Made by a program: the position numbers and the translations under genes
Notes under the pieces: generated by a model
Told to the model about the DNA's origin: nothing
Seen by the model: the letters and a program-made list of their open reading frames with translations, nothing else
The model's database searches: none
Shown: piece after piece, positions 44,201 to 56,039 of the stretch
Numbering within the stretch: the first letter of the stretch is position 1
How the letters are laid out: every line of letters starts with the position of its first letter
Origin: Balanoglossus misakiensis
Taxonomy: Eukaryota > Hemichordata
DNA: 64,000 nt
Direction: 5' to 3'
Assembly (NCBI GenBank): GCA_040954595.2
Contig: CM082592.2
Location: forward strand, 1,550,001-1,614,000

Positions 44201-44804
44201 ACGTGTTGTTAGGGTAGACCCAGGCACTGAGAATTGTAACATTGCAGATATACAAACTCTTTTACGGGAGCAGCATGAAGACAGCCTAGCACATGTGCCT
44301 GTAATGTATGGTTCATCTGTCCATAATCAGAGGATTGAACGCTGGTGGGGATTTCTGAAAACAGAGTTCTGTTGTTTCTATATAGATTTATTTAAAGATA
44401 TGAGAGATAGTGGGGTCCTTGATGTTGGGGACCCTGTACATATTGATTGCTTGCGATTTAGTTTTACATCAGTAATAAGGAAAGAGTTGTACAAAGTTGC
44501 AGCACATTGGAATGCTCATACAGTCAGGCGAATGAAATACAGCTCAGCTCCAACTGCCAAACCTAATTTCTTATACCTTAATCCCGAGATGTTTGAAACC
44601 ACAAACCAAATGAGACCTCTGAATGTTGAGATCTTACAGGCAAGTGAAAACCTTCTGAGTGATGTTAGGCAGGATTGCAGGGATGATTTTGCTGAAATTG
44701 CATTACAACTCATGCTCGACAACAACTGGTATTCACCCAAAACTGTGGACCAAGCCATTGATCTTTTCAGTAAAATACTTTGTGAGGTTTTGAACCTTGG
44801 CTAA
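41247..44804 (+). pseudogene. Integrase-core (DDE) gene, three exons, disabled
   Basis: Exon 1 41247-41353 (MDHSSRDEFISAYFYNGYT...GIWL) ends at CAG/GTATGA. Exon 2 43160-43339 (VRQIQRILKKLNLRRKN, MGVRRIWQELRFEH) follows CTTACAG and ends AAAAG/GTATGT; the join is in frame. Exon 3 after TTACACAG (about 43923) encodes VRDIVDILQPGRLDYF, GPNHMWHVDGY (Asp), VVRVDPGTENCN (Asp) and NQRIERWWGF (Glu), a DDE integrase core of the type common in invertebrates, fish and fungi. The acceptor does not keep frame, another frameshift lies near 44065, and TAG replaces a codon near 44096. From 44101 the frame is open to TAA 44804. The lesions make it a pseudogene unless they are sequence errors. It is probably transposon-derived. 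Confidence 0.75.
41354..43159 (+). other. Intron 1 of the integrase-core gene
   Basis: 1.8 kb, AT-rich, with no recognised gene or repeat boundary. Confidence 0.55.
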
Positions 44805-45478
44805 TGAACAAAACTTGCTTTTACTTCTTCCACTAATTCAATTAAGGTGGAGAAGTTACACCTAACTGATTTAGGCCAATTTCACTTTCAGACAAGTTTG
44901 GTTAACCCCAAGCTAATGTTTGTGTTGAGATCATTATTTTCTTTCGAAAATATTTGTAAGTTTATACAGAAAAGACATGATTGAGTCAGTCATAGTAATG
45001 TAAATGAAGTTCAACTAACCACTGTCGAACAATGGTACACTCAATTGAACATGGAAAAAGGTGTTTATCGACAGTGACAGTTATACTTGAATTCCATAAG
45101 GGTATGAAGTTATGTTTCGAGTACACAATAAGTAGGTGTTAAATCATTTTAAGACAATAGCATGGCACGTTCCCACCGCAGCAGGGGAGACACCGATAAA
45201 CCGGGAATGTTTTCATATGAATTCATAAATACTGATAAGCGTGGGTTAAGATCATTTGACTTCGGAATGATTATGTACATGTATATAACTTTCCATCCAA
45301 TCCGAAGTGTGAGATATTATCAAGTTGTATTAAAAAACTAGCGAATCAGAGTTTACTTCCTGTTATATATTTTGCATTTCCAAGTTACGCCCAGAAATAT
45401 TGTCTTGAAAAGTTTGGGCTTTCTGATTTGTAAGGTTATGATAGATGACATGATATGACATGTACATAGTACCAGGCC
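44805..45478. other. Intergenic, nothing recognised
   Basis: AT-rich DNA between the integrase-core gene and the foldback. No coding or repeat structure is seen. Confidence 0.5.
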
Positions 45479-46370
45479 GCAGACCAGGAACTGGTGACCC
45501 GCCGTTTGTTTCCAACGCCAAATTTGATTCTAATGTTGAATTTCCGAGAAAACAATTTGACCTGTAGTTTTCTTGGCTCGCTTGTATGGGGTGAGATCCC
45601 CGCCAAAACTAAATAATTTGATTAATGCTTTTTGCTATTTAGCATTATTGACTATTTTTATCATTATTTGCTAAACATTTTATATTTGCATAGATAGGTG
45701 CTGATTATTAGCAATTATGTGCTCAATTGTAAGCAGGTAAACGATTTAGCGCTGAATTTTTCAAAGCTTTATAATTAGGTGCCGAATTATTAGTAGGTAA
45801 ATTATTTGATGCTGAATTATTTTAGCAGCGTTATGATTAGGTGCCGCATTATTAGTAGGTGAAAAATTTGGTGCTGAATTATGAGCAGCTTTATGATTAG
45901 GTGCCGAATTATAAGTAGGTAAAATATTTGATGCTGAATTATTTTAGCAGCGTTATGATTAGGTGCTGCATTATTAGAAGGTGAAAAATTTGGTGCTGAA
46001 TTATTAGCAGCTTTATGATTAGGTGCCGAATTATTAGTAGGTAAAATATTTGATGCTGAATTATTTTAGCAGCGTTATGATTAGGTGCCGCATTATTAGT
46101 AGGTTAAAAAAATTTGGTGCTGAATTATTAGCAGCTTTATGATTAGGTGCTAAATTATTCAGTCGTGACCTACATTAGGAATTGCTTATTAGCATAAAAA
46201 TTAACATATCATTAATATGTAGAACGCGATCTGACCAATGACGCGCCCGGAAAGCCGCGCCACTCACCCATTTCCCCGCCTTTTGTTAAGAAAATCACGA
46301 CCTTTTCTTTTCAAATGTAAATGTTGGGGTCAAATACGCTGTCAAACTTGCTACCGGGTCAACAAGAAAA

Positions 46371-46850
46371 AAATTTTCACCAGTGCTTTTGTGAAATATT
46401 TAATTTTGATTCTGGCGTCTACGCTATTTTTGAGGATTTCGCCTACTAGGATAGCATAGCGAGGGCACAGGTGCTCGTGGACTTGTGCTGTCACAGGGAA
46501 GAGCGAATGGGGGGATCTGCTAGAAGCGGCGAGGGGCGAGGACATGGGCGGGCGGCATCCATTTCAAGTGCCTGTATACTTCCCGGGCGTCCGCATCATA
46601 TTTCAACGGCGTTGTTTACATGTAACTGTCTAACAGTATACTAGTACATGTATGTCTTTTGGGGGTGCGTGTCGCTGTGATCTAGACAAGTCAGGTGATC
46701 ACCGTCACTGAGAAACCTTGGCTCTCGAGGAACACCTTCGGTCTACATGCTCTATCTAGGTCGCCATCTTTCAGGCGAAATCCTCAAAAATAGCGTAGAG
46801 GCCAGAATCGAAATTAAATATTTCACAAAAGCACTGGTGAATTTTTTTTT
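46371..46850. repeat. Inner inverted repeat of foldback, about 80-bp arms
   Basis: About 46371-46452 (CACCAGTGCTTTTGTGAAAT ... GAGGATTTCGCCT) is complementary, with few mismatches, to about 46772-46850. Confidence 0.85.
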
Positions 46851-46911
46851 TACATGAATTTATGGCTTCGCTGAAATCTCTTGGCACACCCGTGTTGTCC
46901 GCCATTTTCTT

Positions 46912-47228
46912 GGCAAGTGAGTGCTAGCCCAGGAACATGTGTTATAAAGCATGGGGATCTAACCTAACTAAAATCCCACCTAATGTTGAACCTAAAAAAA
47001 TAGCTAAAAGCGCTATAAAATGAGTAAACAATATTCAATCGGTATTAATATAATAAAAATTCAAATTAAATATAAAAACATTCGGAAAAAATAAGTAATG
47101 ACGGAAAAATGGTCGAACGATTTTGTTAAAAAGCCCTTTTTTTAGGTTCAACATTAGGTGGGATTTTAGTTAGGTGAAATCCCCATGCTTTAGAACACAT
47201 GGTCCTGGGCTATCACGCACTTGCCAAA
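46912..47228. mobile_element. MITE-like inverted repeat, about 317 bp
   Basis: Left arm from about 46912 (GGCAAGTGAGTGCTAGCCCA ... AACCTAAAAAAA) matches the complement of about 47143-47228. Arms of about 85 bp with a central AT-rich spacer. The family is not identified. Confidence 0.75.
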
Positions 47229-47971
47229 AGGTCATGTAAGGCCACAGACGCCTTAGGGCCTACATAGCGACACCCCATCAAAACAATTCAGGAAAAAAAT
47301 CGCCAGGGATTTGTTGCGCCCGCGCCCAAGCCAAGATCAACGTACTTTAATTTAGCACCTAATCATAAAGCTGATAACAATTCAGCACCAAATGTTTCAC
47401 CTACTAATAATTCGACACCTAATCATAAGGCTGCTAATAATTCAGCACCAAATTTTTCACCTACTAATAATGCGGCACCTAATCATAACGCTGCTAAAAT
47501 AATTCAGCATCAAATATTTTACCTACTAATAATTCGGCACCTAATCATAAAGCTGCTAATAATTCAGCATCAAATTTTTCACCTACTAATAATGCGGCAC
47601 CTAATCATTACGCTGCTAAAATAATTCAGAATCAAATAATTTACCTACTAATAATTCGGCACCTAATTATAAAGCTTTGAAAAATTCAGCGCTAAATCGT
47701 TTACCTGCTTATAATTGAGCACATAATTGCTAATAATCAGCACCTATCTATGCAAATATAACATGTTTAGCAAATAATGATAAAAATAGTCAATAATGCT
47801 AAATAGCAAAAAGCATTAATCAAATTATTTAGTTTTGGCGGGGATCTCACCCAATACAAGCGAGCCAAGAAAACTACAGGTCAGATAAATTGTTTTCTCG
47901 GAAATTCAACATTAGAATCAAATTTGGCGTTGGAAAGAAACGGCAGGTCACAAGTTCCTGGTCTGCAGTCA

Positions 47972-48025
47972 ATAGACCTTATTCACGCGTCAGCCATGTT
48001 GATACCAAAACGAGGCTCTAAACGC
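47972..48025 (+). repeat. Left terminal inverted repeat of ISL2EU-type element
   Basis: ATTCACGCGTCAGCCATGTT then CCAAAACGAGGCTCTAAACGC. The outermost bases are imperfectly matched, so the exact end is uncertain by a few bases. Confidence 0.82.
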
Positions 48026-48069
48026 TACGATACGTCATGTAAGGTCAACGACCGTAGCCAGGGAGCACA

Positions 48070-51000
48070 ATGGCCGCGCTTAAAAGAGCAGACGACATTT
48101 CGCCGGCTCAGATTTATTCGTCGTGGACGAGTAATCTGGCAAACGTGCCCGACATTTCTTTTGATGACGTCAGTGTGATTGTGAAAGCCGTATCAAAAGC
48201 TCCTAAGAACAATTTAAGAAAAGGCTACAAGTTCTTCCATGGATCGTACGTACACGATATGAAAAGTAAGTAGACGGCTGATCGTACCTGATTTGTTTAC
48301 ATTTTTTTGTAGAGGCGCAAGTGTCATGTATCATCCCAAAAATATTGTTAATTGTTGTTTTTTATCCTTTGGGAAAGTTTAAAATCGAAATGCTGCAATT
48401 ACAATAGTTTTTTTAGCATATTTATATATATTTTTAATAAGTTGTAATCTGATACAAACGACGACAACAACTTTCATTACGAGAAACATGCCAAACTTTT
48501 ACAGAAATGTTCTATTTAGCTGGTACGATATTGTCATGAATAATAACAAGGTTAAAATGTCTCCGAACAATATTGGAGAGGAAGTAATTTGGGGAAATCA
48601 ACATATAACATGTAATAATAGAGTCTTGTTTTTTACTGAATGGATTGACTGCAACATAATGTATGTTTCAGATTTGTTTCAAAAAGGTGTTTTCATGAAA
48701 CGGGGCTATTTATTAGAAAAATTGAAAAACAAAAGAAATTGGATAACACAGTATCTAATACTGAAAAAAGCCATACCAAACGAATGGAAGAGAAGAATGA
48801 TGTCTGCTAAGAACTTTCTGTGTGTAAATCGAGATATAAAGACAATAATGAAAAATGATCACACAGGGAAATACAAAAATATACATGATTTTTCATGCAA
48901 AGATTTTTATTGGAACATTGTGAACAGAAAGGCGTTGAAGTCATATGCGCCGACATTTTGGGCAAATAGTTGTGATACAGAACACATAAACTGGGCGTTA
49001 ATCATGAAAATTAAAATAAAAGACATGAGTGTTAAAAAAATTGCCCAATTTAATTATTTTTAACTTTACAACAAAATCCCACACGGTTTAAATCTGTGGA
49101 AATGGAAGAAAGCAGACAATCCGAATTGTGAAATATGTAAATGTACGGATGACTGCATGCATTTTCTTTTTGATTGCTCTGTTGTGAAACATTTTTGGAA
49201 AAGACTGAACGTTCTTATTAATACTGTGTACAATATTAACATAAAGCTAATTTGGAACCATATTGTATTTGGGTACATGATGGAATGTGACAAGCTTGAA
49301 TCACTAAATATGATCATAATGGTGGCAACTTTTTGTGTATACAAAGCAAGAATTATTAAAGAAAATCACATACGCCGATTATTAATAGAAGAGTTAACGT
49401 ACTCTCAACAGATAAAAAAGGATGGAAAAATTCATGAGTGTCTAAGTCTTCTTTGAGATGTAAAATTATTATAGAGTTCACCATAACTATATGTATTTGA
49501 AATATTGATAATGAACAGAAACATTGTAAAGTTGGATCTTGCCTTTATCAGACGCATGTGTAAAAATGTATGTTAATTGAGTGGGATGTAAAAATGTACG
49601 TTAATTTGAGTTGAATAAACATTACTTTAAAGAAAAAAAAAAAAAAAACGCCGACAACAAAAACAAAGGCGCCGAAAGGGCCGGAAGCCTATTGGTCGGC
49701 CGTCCGTTTTTTTTGTGCGGATCGAAGAAACATGACTACGGAATCTCATTTCAGTGTGTCCATTGTGATGTAGTGCGTTACTTCTGAAAATTGATATTAA
49801 TTTCGACGGAAAAATGTTTTAGCCGTGTGCGGGCAATAGTTGTAGGCAAAGGCACGCGATACCAGTCTGATCTCAGCCTATTGAAATTCGCCAAAATCTT
49901 ACAACAGAGAGCCTCGTTTTCACTTCTATCCAATATGGCGGCCTACCGAAAACTTGAAACCTGCATGCTGGCATGAAAAGAGGTGTACACGCTTTAATTT
50001 TGGATGACAAGGTTCGTTTTCCATCAATTATTGTCTAAAAGGATGTTGTCTTACGCTTTATGACGCTCGTTTTAGCTGTAATAAATTATTTTGAAACCAT
50101 GCATACTGGCGATGTGGCAGTGACTCGATCGTACGATGTTATGAATGTGAATGCTAATTTTTGAGAAGCGATACAAAAATTAGAGGGTCTTGAGCAGAAG
50201 CGTAAATACGGTTTTTCACAGGGTCTATGTATTAGCTATAACTGTGCCAAGTTTGGTTTGCCTACGGTGAAGCACTTTGACGCGGGGCAGTGTTGAATGT
50301 GACCTCTCAAGCAACATACTATATGCATAGGACCTCCGTAAGGGTGTTTCGATTGCGTAACACGGAAACTCGGCAGATCACAGTCCCTGGCAGTCTGCCG
50401 GGACTTTACACTGAACATAACATTGCAGATGAGTTATGAGACAATCAATGCTCGATAACAGCCTAGGTTTGACAATGGATATTCATGTGTTTTAGAGATT
50501 AACCCGGATAAGTGGCGGTCTGCATAGACAGTATGTACATAGTATGCATAGTGGTGACTGTGAGGTTAATCTGACAATGAAATCATGGTGTACTACAACA
50601 GACTACACTGGTCCAACTCTCCTTTTTCTGACATTGATTGGTAATTTGGCAATTTTTAAAAATATTTTTTTTTCTTTTTGATTATTTCTAATTTAAGAAT
50701 TTTATGTATATTTTTTCAATCAATAAAATTATTGCCAGCCTTATAATTCTACATTTAGTTTTCTAACTCCATATCTGAATAATCACTGTAATTATTTGTA
50801 TCATTTTCATATGCATTTGTTGTACTCTCTTGTAAATCTTCCTCAGGTAATTGGTATTCCTGTTCTACCTCTTCTATCTCTAGTATGTCAAACGTTTCAA
50901 AAGTATCCACCATTTCTTTATTCATAATCATTTCTAGAATTGAATCATCTTCACTTACTCTGTCAATATAACTTCTACTGGTGTTTTTACCACTTCTAGT

Positions 51001-54000
51001 GTTTTCACAGTTTGTTATGTATAGTGGTCTTTATGGAGTTTAGAATGTTATTCCTTCCATCCGTGGCATTTGCCATAGACCTCAGCAGTCTATTTAAAAC
51101 CAGCAAACTATCTCTACTCTTGGAGGAAAACACAAACGACCCCTTTCTCACCATTATGAAAAGCTTCACAAAGACAAAGTATGTTGCAGTTAAAAGACTG
51201 AAAATGACTATAGAAAAATATGACTTGCATAGACAGACTGATAAATGCCCAATCAGTTACTATGCCCAGACTGGACAAAAGCCTTTCACTGTCACTCTGC
51301 ACAGACAGCCCAGACAAATGCCAGTTCACACACACACACCCTGCAAAGACTAGACTAAATATCAGTTCACAAAAACTCTGCACAGTGCAGACTACACAAT
51401 TGTCAGTCAAACTAAAACCACACAGACTACTCCTACACAGACTGGAAAATGCCTGTTCAGTAACACTCAAACAATAACAGTTAATGAAATTTACCTTTTT
51501 AAATTTTATTGTCAAATAAATACAATATAATATATAAAAGGTAACAACTGAGGAAAGCAAGATTAATAAAGGAAACTCTTGAATGCAAAAAAGTGTGGGA
51601 ACTGGCCACCAACCACACTACAGGCAGTAAAACACCGATCGATCAGCACACTGACGCACTTCTTTCTTCGTTGTCTCCTGAAAGACAAAGAAACAAACTG
51701 TAAGGCGTACGATAATTATTGGTGAAGGTCTCAACAAGAGATTTGAGAAACACTTGCTCCGGCTTCCACACACACACGACACTGCTGCAACAGTGCACGC
51801 CAAGCAAGGAATGATGCTGCCCGGGAAACTTTCCCTCCGGCGCGCTTACTTAAAGGGACAAAGTCTCTCTCACTGCCCTTTTTCCACTAGTTATGTTTGA
51901 TACAAGACACTGTTTATGTTAATGTACATGTGGATATATAGTAAATCTACATTCGACCACACACAACTTCCATCCCACTTGTAAGATATGAGAGTAAAAA
52001 CTCGCCCAAAATGAATAAATCGTAAAGAACGATTATTCATTTTGGGGAGTTTTTTCACTCTCCTGTCTATAAGAGGGATGGAAGTTGTGTGTGGTTGAAC
52101 GTTGATTCACTATATATCCACATGTAGAATAACAAACGGTGTCTTGTATCAAATATAATTAATGGAAAAAAAGGCAGCTAGAGAGAGACTTTGTCCGTTT
52201 AAGGTCTACGGTGACGTCTGGACACCTACTGTCCCATCATTGCGCCAAAAATCATGTCCAATCAGAGCTCTCAGCAAGAAAATTACGAAATTGGACCGGG
52301 ACATAATGATCTAAAATAGCTTGCCACAGTCGCGCATTCGCTACTTCCGGGTATGGATTCCTTCCGCCGCCATGTTAGAACACGGTACATACACACACTC
52401 AGTAAACAGGCGTTCGCAATTTTTCCGGACCTTGAGCAGACTAAAAATACGCAAATTTCGATAAAACAATAATCAACTCAACGATTTATGTCAATTTTCG
52501 ATTTTTAAAAACCGGCACTTAGACGCGGGGCAGTGTTGAAAATCACGGAAAAATCGTGAAAGTCCGTACGGGCACACCACTCGAAACGCGTATAACCTAA
52601 TTCTTTGGACTAACAATAGCGTGAAATATGATAGAAACAGCAACTTACCGGGTATACGTCAGTTTCGGGATGAGAATAATTCTTCTAACGCAGTATTAAG
52701 CTGGAAAAGTGAGATTATCGGTACCTCGGGAAAAAATCCTAACGGACACATACTTAAGCACGGGGGCGCTGTTCATTTGAAATGATTTTATGCAAATGCA
52801 TGTAAATTAGGTACCCTGAAATCAGACTGATACGATCGCTTCGCGATGGGCTGCAGTAACTGTATGGAGTTATGGAGTTCTTCCATACAGTTACTGCAGC
52901 CCCATCGCGAAGCGATCGTATCGCGTGCCTTTGGTTGTAGGTAAATATCCTGATGTTTATTTGTTTCAATTTCAGTAAAAATGTTTGAGGAAGGGTGTCA
53001 TGCCAAGTGTTTGTGTTATCGTTTCATGAAAAAGAATGAACCACCTCATAGATTGATGGTAAGTTATTGTAGTACTACTAGTCCATTGCTCTCGGTCGTA
53101 GTTGTTCACGTCTATTTCATGCGTTCTCACGCAAATATTTTATGCAAATATTAATCACGTAGAACCCATTAGACTACGGTCACTCCACACATAACAAAGC
53201 AAATTGGGCTTCAGAATCATTTCCTTGATATAAACACAAGGATTTGCTACTTTGTGTGTGTACAAATGAGTAATGGGTATTTGGATCAAACCATTGAATA
53301 AAAAGGGAACAGCTGTGAAACATTACTGGTTACCAACTTTTTTTCAATTTGATATTACAGATAAGTTTGTTGAATGACAAATCAATCAGGCAACACCAGT
53401 GTTCGTGTACAGCAGGCAAAGGTATGTGCAATCACATATCTGCTATGCTGTACCAGATTGCCCATTACAAGACCATGGGACTAAAATCTATACCTGAAAT
53501 AGTGTGCAAAACTTCGGCACCTCAACAATGGCATATACCACCTAGGACTCATGGCATCAAACCAAGGGATGTATCCAGCGTGAAGTTCATCAAGCCCAAG
53601 TCCGAAGGTTCTAATTCATGTATAAAGAGTACGCTCTATAATCCCGTAAACAGTGACTTTCCTGATTTTAATTTAATGTCTAATTTGCATAAATCTTTAT
53701 CAGTGTCACACAAATCAGCTCAAATTTTTCAAGTTCTTCCTGACAGCTTTGACAACTTACAAATGACAGCTACATCATATGGTAATGTAATAACAGGCAG
53801 TGTGCTTTCTTACCAATTGCCAAAACCACAATCTGATGGATCAGTAATTAAACTCCCCCAACTTGTATCTTGTCCAAAATTGCCCCTGAATAATTATCAT
53901 ATCCAGTTTGATTATAATGTCGTTCTTAGTGCTCCCCAACAGCAGTATTTTCAAGGTATTCAATTATCTTTGGAAGAGTGCCATGAAATTGAAATGCTGA

Positions 54001-54593
54001 CAAGAAAGCAAAGTGAATGCCCTGAGTGGCATAAACTGAGAAAGTCTCGCATCACTTCGTCCCACTTCAAAGATGTAGTGTGCCGTGTCAAAGACTTTGA
54101 CACATTAGCCGACAGACTGACATCAACGAAAAACATACAGACAGCAGCCATGAAATATGGATTAGAGCATGAAGCTCGGGCAGCATTAGATTATGCAAAC
54201 GTTACAAATGTAAATGTGTATTTATGTGGCTTTTTAATTCATCCTTGTATTCCTTTCTTGGGTTCAACCCCAGATAGAATTGTATATGATCCAAGTCAAC
54301 CTTCACCTTTTGGGACACTTGAAATTAAATGTCCTGTCAAATCATCTTACACAGAATGTACTTACCTAAAGTGTGTTGGGGGAGTGTACAAGCTAAAGAA
54401 ATCGCATCAGTACTACTACCAGGTAATGGGGCAAATGGGACTTTCAGGTTTACCATGGGGGGATTTTGTGGTTTGGGCAACTGATGACATCCACATTGAA
54501 CGAATTTATTTTGACACCACTCTTTGGAATGAAATGTTAAATAAACTGACAAAATTTTATTTTGAAAATCACATATTGAAATTGGTGTCATAA
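48070..54593 (+). CDS. SWIM-finger / YqaJ-type nuclease of ISL2EU element (3 exons)
   Basis: Exons 48070-48265, 52976-53058 and 53361-54593 join in frame to a 503-residue protein. Donors are A/GTAAGT and TG/GTAAGT; acceptors are TTCAG and TTACAG. Exon 1 gives MAALKRADDISPAQIYSSW and NVPDISFDDV. Exon 2 gives MFEEGCHAKCLCYRF. Exon 3 opens with a SWIM zinc finger (CSCTAGKGMCNH). The C-terminal half is a YqaJ-type PD-(D/E)XK nuclease: WHKLRKSRITSSHF, GLEHEARAALDYA, FLGSTPDRIVYD (Asp) and TLEIKCPVK (ExK), then YYYQVMGQMGLSG. The catalytic residues are all present. The nuclease probably assists transposition or processes element ends; its role is not established. Intron 1 (4.7 kb) is swollen by insertions. 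Confidence 0.88.
48471..49647 (+). mobile_element. 5'-truncated L1/Tx1-like LINE, 3' end, in intron 1
   Basis: Coding remains: 48488-49063 (NFYRNVLFSWYDI, RVLFFTEWIDCNIMYVSDLF) and, after a frame break, about 49064-49456 with a CCHC-type end (CEICKCTDDCMHFLFDC). These are the post-RT C-terminal region of L1/Tx1-group ORF2. It ends in AATAAA-like sequence and a poly-A run at about 49632-49648. Flanking ACGACGACAACAA (48458-48470) and ACGCCGACAACAA (49648-49660) form a 13-bp target duplication with one mismatch. RT and endonuclease domains are missing. Confidence 0.85.
49661..51848. other. Intron 1 interior, mostly unassigned
   Basis: No complete gene. Contains the acidic reading frame at 50755-51009 on minus and CACAGACT-rich low-complexity DNA at 51280-51470. 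GACGCGGGGCAGTGTTGAA near 50280 recurs near 52521, suggesting two diverged copies of one repeat. Confidence 0.45.
50755..51009 (-). pseudogene. Acidic C-terminal protein fragment, unidentified
   Basis: A frame from 51009 to TAA 50755 reads CENTRSGKNTSRSYIDRV, then a strongly acidic tail (ILEIEEVEQEYQLPEEDL, NNYSDYSDMELEN). Upstream in another frame (about 51154-51005) lies DSLLVLNRLLRSMANATDGR. Composition suggests a real protein tail now broken by a frameshift or missing exon boundary. The family is unknown. Confidence 0.35.
51849..52203. mobile_element. 355-bp palindromic MITE
   Basis: Ends CTTAAAGGGACAAAGTCTCTC and its near complement at 52203. The arms of about 170 bp pair almost throughout (for example CCACACACAACTTCCATCCC at about 51957 with its complement near 52075). 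The turn is near 52035, around AATGAATAAATCG. It lies inside intron 1 of the nuclease gene. Confidence 0.85.
52830..52921. repeat. Strong hairpin, about 40-bp arms, 13-base loop
   Basis: 52830-52868 (ATACGATCGCTTCGCGATGG ... ACTGTATGGA) is complementary to 52882-52921 with one extra base. It ends 54 bases before the exon 2 acceptor at 52975. Confidence 0.9.
53059..53360 (+). other. Intron 2 of the nuclease gene
   Basis: GTAAGT at 53059 and TTACAG ending at 53360; removal joins HRLM to ISLLND in frame. Nothing else is seen. Confidence 0.8.
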
Positions 54594-56039
54594 TGATTTG
54601 GGGTGCATCCTGCTTTGGATCTGCTTTGGATTTCATTGGGATGTGGACAGATTTTCAGGCTGCATTCTTCTGTAATAAGTGTTATTTCTAACATGATACA
54701 TGTGTGTGATAGTGAGTTTAAGGCTGAAGAACTAAGTTCTCATAGAAATAAATGTGATGCACTGACAAGATGCAAGTTTGTTGTGTGTTTTTTAACCATG
54801 AATGTCAATACATGATGTTGTTACCATTAATATTGATGTAAAGTATAGTTCCAGGACTAGAAAATCTGGTATATTTCAGATACCTAAGAAAAATTGAAGA
54901 AAACTAATATTACATTTTTAAAGATGTTTCTTTAATGCATTATTCATTTCAACTTACTATTACATTTTTGGCACATATCAACAACGTGAGTTCATCATGT
55001 GGAAAAATCTATTCATGTAATACTGATCACTGTTGATATAAAAAAAATTAAAAAGTCAAATGTGACAGGCCCCTTCATCATGACTTCTCTTTTAAGGGAA
55101 TTAGCTGCTGAGAAATACCACTCACTGGATCAATGTACACAGTAACATATATAGAGGTGTCACAATACAAGTGCTGCGCTGTCGTCAGGAGTAGATTCCA
55201 GACTCCAGAACAAATCCAGAACTGCACACAGAACTCCAAATTTATAGTCAATTCGTTACTAAAAATAAGTATCATGACATCATAAAAAATATGATGTAAC
55301 TTCCTAAAATTAACCATTCCAAAAACTTCTAAAACTTCATGAATGTTCTAACAAAGTCTTACCAATTCCACCTTGACATTCGAATGACCTAGAACTTTCC
55401 AAGTATTTCAGGAATATGTATAACAATGAAATGACAATGTCTTGTGTCAAGAGGTTACATCTTAAGACATAACTTTAAAATGCAAAATATCTTACAGGAA
55501 GTGAAATCTGATTCGTTCTGAAGTATGACCAAATGCCTGAATGTTTTAGAGATATTTATCCATCTACACGTGTTATGGCTGATTAGATAAGAAGTTCAAA
55601 ACAGGAGTAGATTCGCAGACCGCCACAACGTAGTGACCTCCAGGTTCTTTTACATTGGTTGGTGTAACACTGAAGGAAACACACAGGATATCGCAATAGC
55701 AAGTCTTCACTGTGAAAACACCAGTGAACTTATATTCACTCTGCTGGTACAATCGCTCAACGCGACTCCAGAACAAATCCAGAACTGCACACAGAACTCC
55801 AAATTTATAGTCAATTCGTTACTAAAAATAAGTATCATGACATCATAAAAAATATGATGTAACTTTCTAAAATTAACCATTCCAGAAACTTCTAAAACTT
55901 CATGAATGTTCGAACAAAGTCTTACCAATTCCACTTTGACATTCGAATGACCTTAGAACTTTCCAAGTATTTCCGGAATATGTATAACAATGAAATGACA
56001 ATGTCTTGTGACACTTAGATATGATAATGGTACTGTACA
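54594..56039. other. Spacer between the two convergent genes, with a 246-bp direct repeat
   Basis: 55201-55446 and 55764-56010 are direct repeats (CCAGAACAAATCCAGAACTG ... ATGACAATGTCTTGTG) with few differences. Between them, 55526-55578 is a plus-strand fragment of the transposase exon (MPECFRDIYPSTRV), opposite in orientation to the intact gene. The rest is AT-rich and shows no gene. Confidence 0.8.

Larger units (their letters stand above)
45479..47966. mobile_element. 2.5-kb foldback element
   Basis: The outer arms begin GCAGACCAGGAACT at 45479 and end with its complement at 47966. They extend inward to about 46170 on the left and 47340 on the right. Both arms carry direct subrepeats of about 60 bp (AGGTGCCGAATTATTAGTAG, TTTAGCAGCGTTATGATTAG). 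The centre holds two further inverted repeats. No coding sequence. The right end lies 5-10 bases from the left end of the ISL2EU-type transposon. Confidence 0.85.

Noticed and set aside
46351-46545. Short ORFs in the foldback centre
   Set aside because: They fall within inverted repeats, are not conserved between arms and show no motif.
51280-51480. CACAGACT-rich stretch as a minisatellite
   Set aside because: Repeats are too irregular to define a unit; treated as low-complexity DNA.
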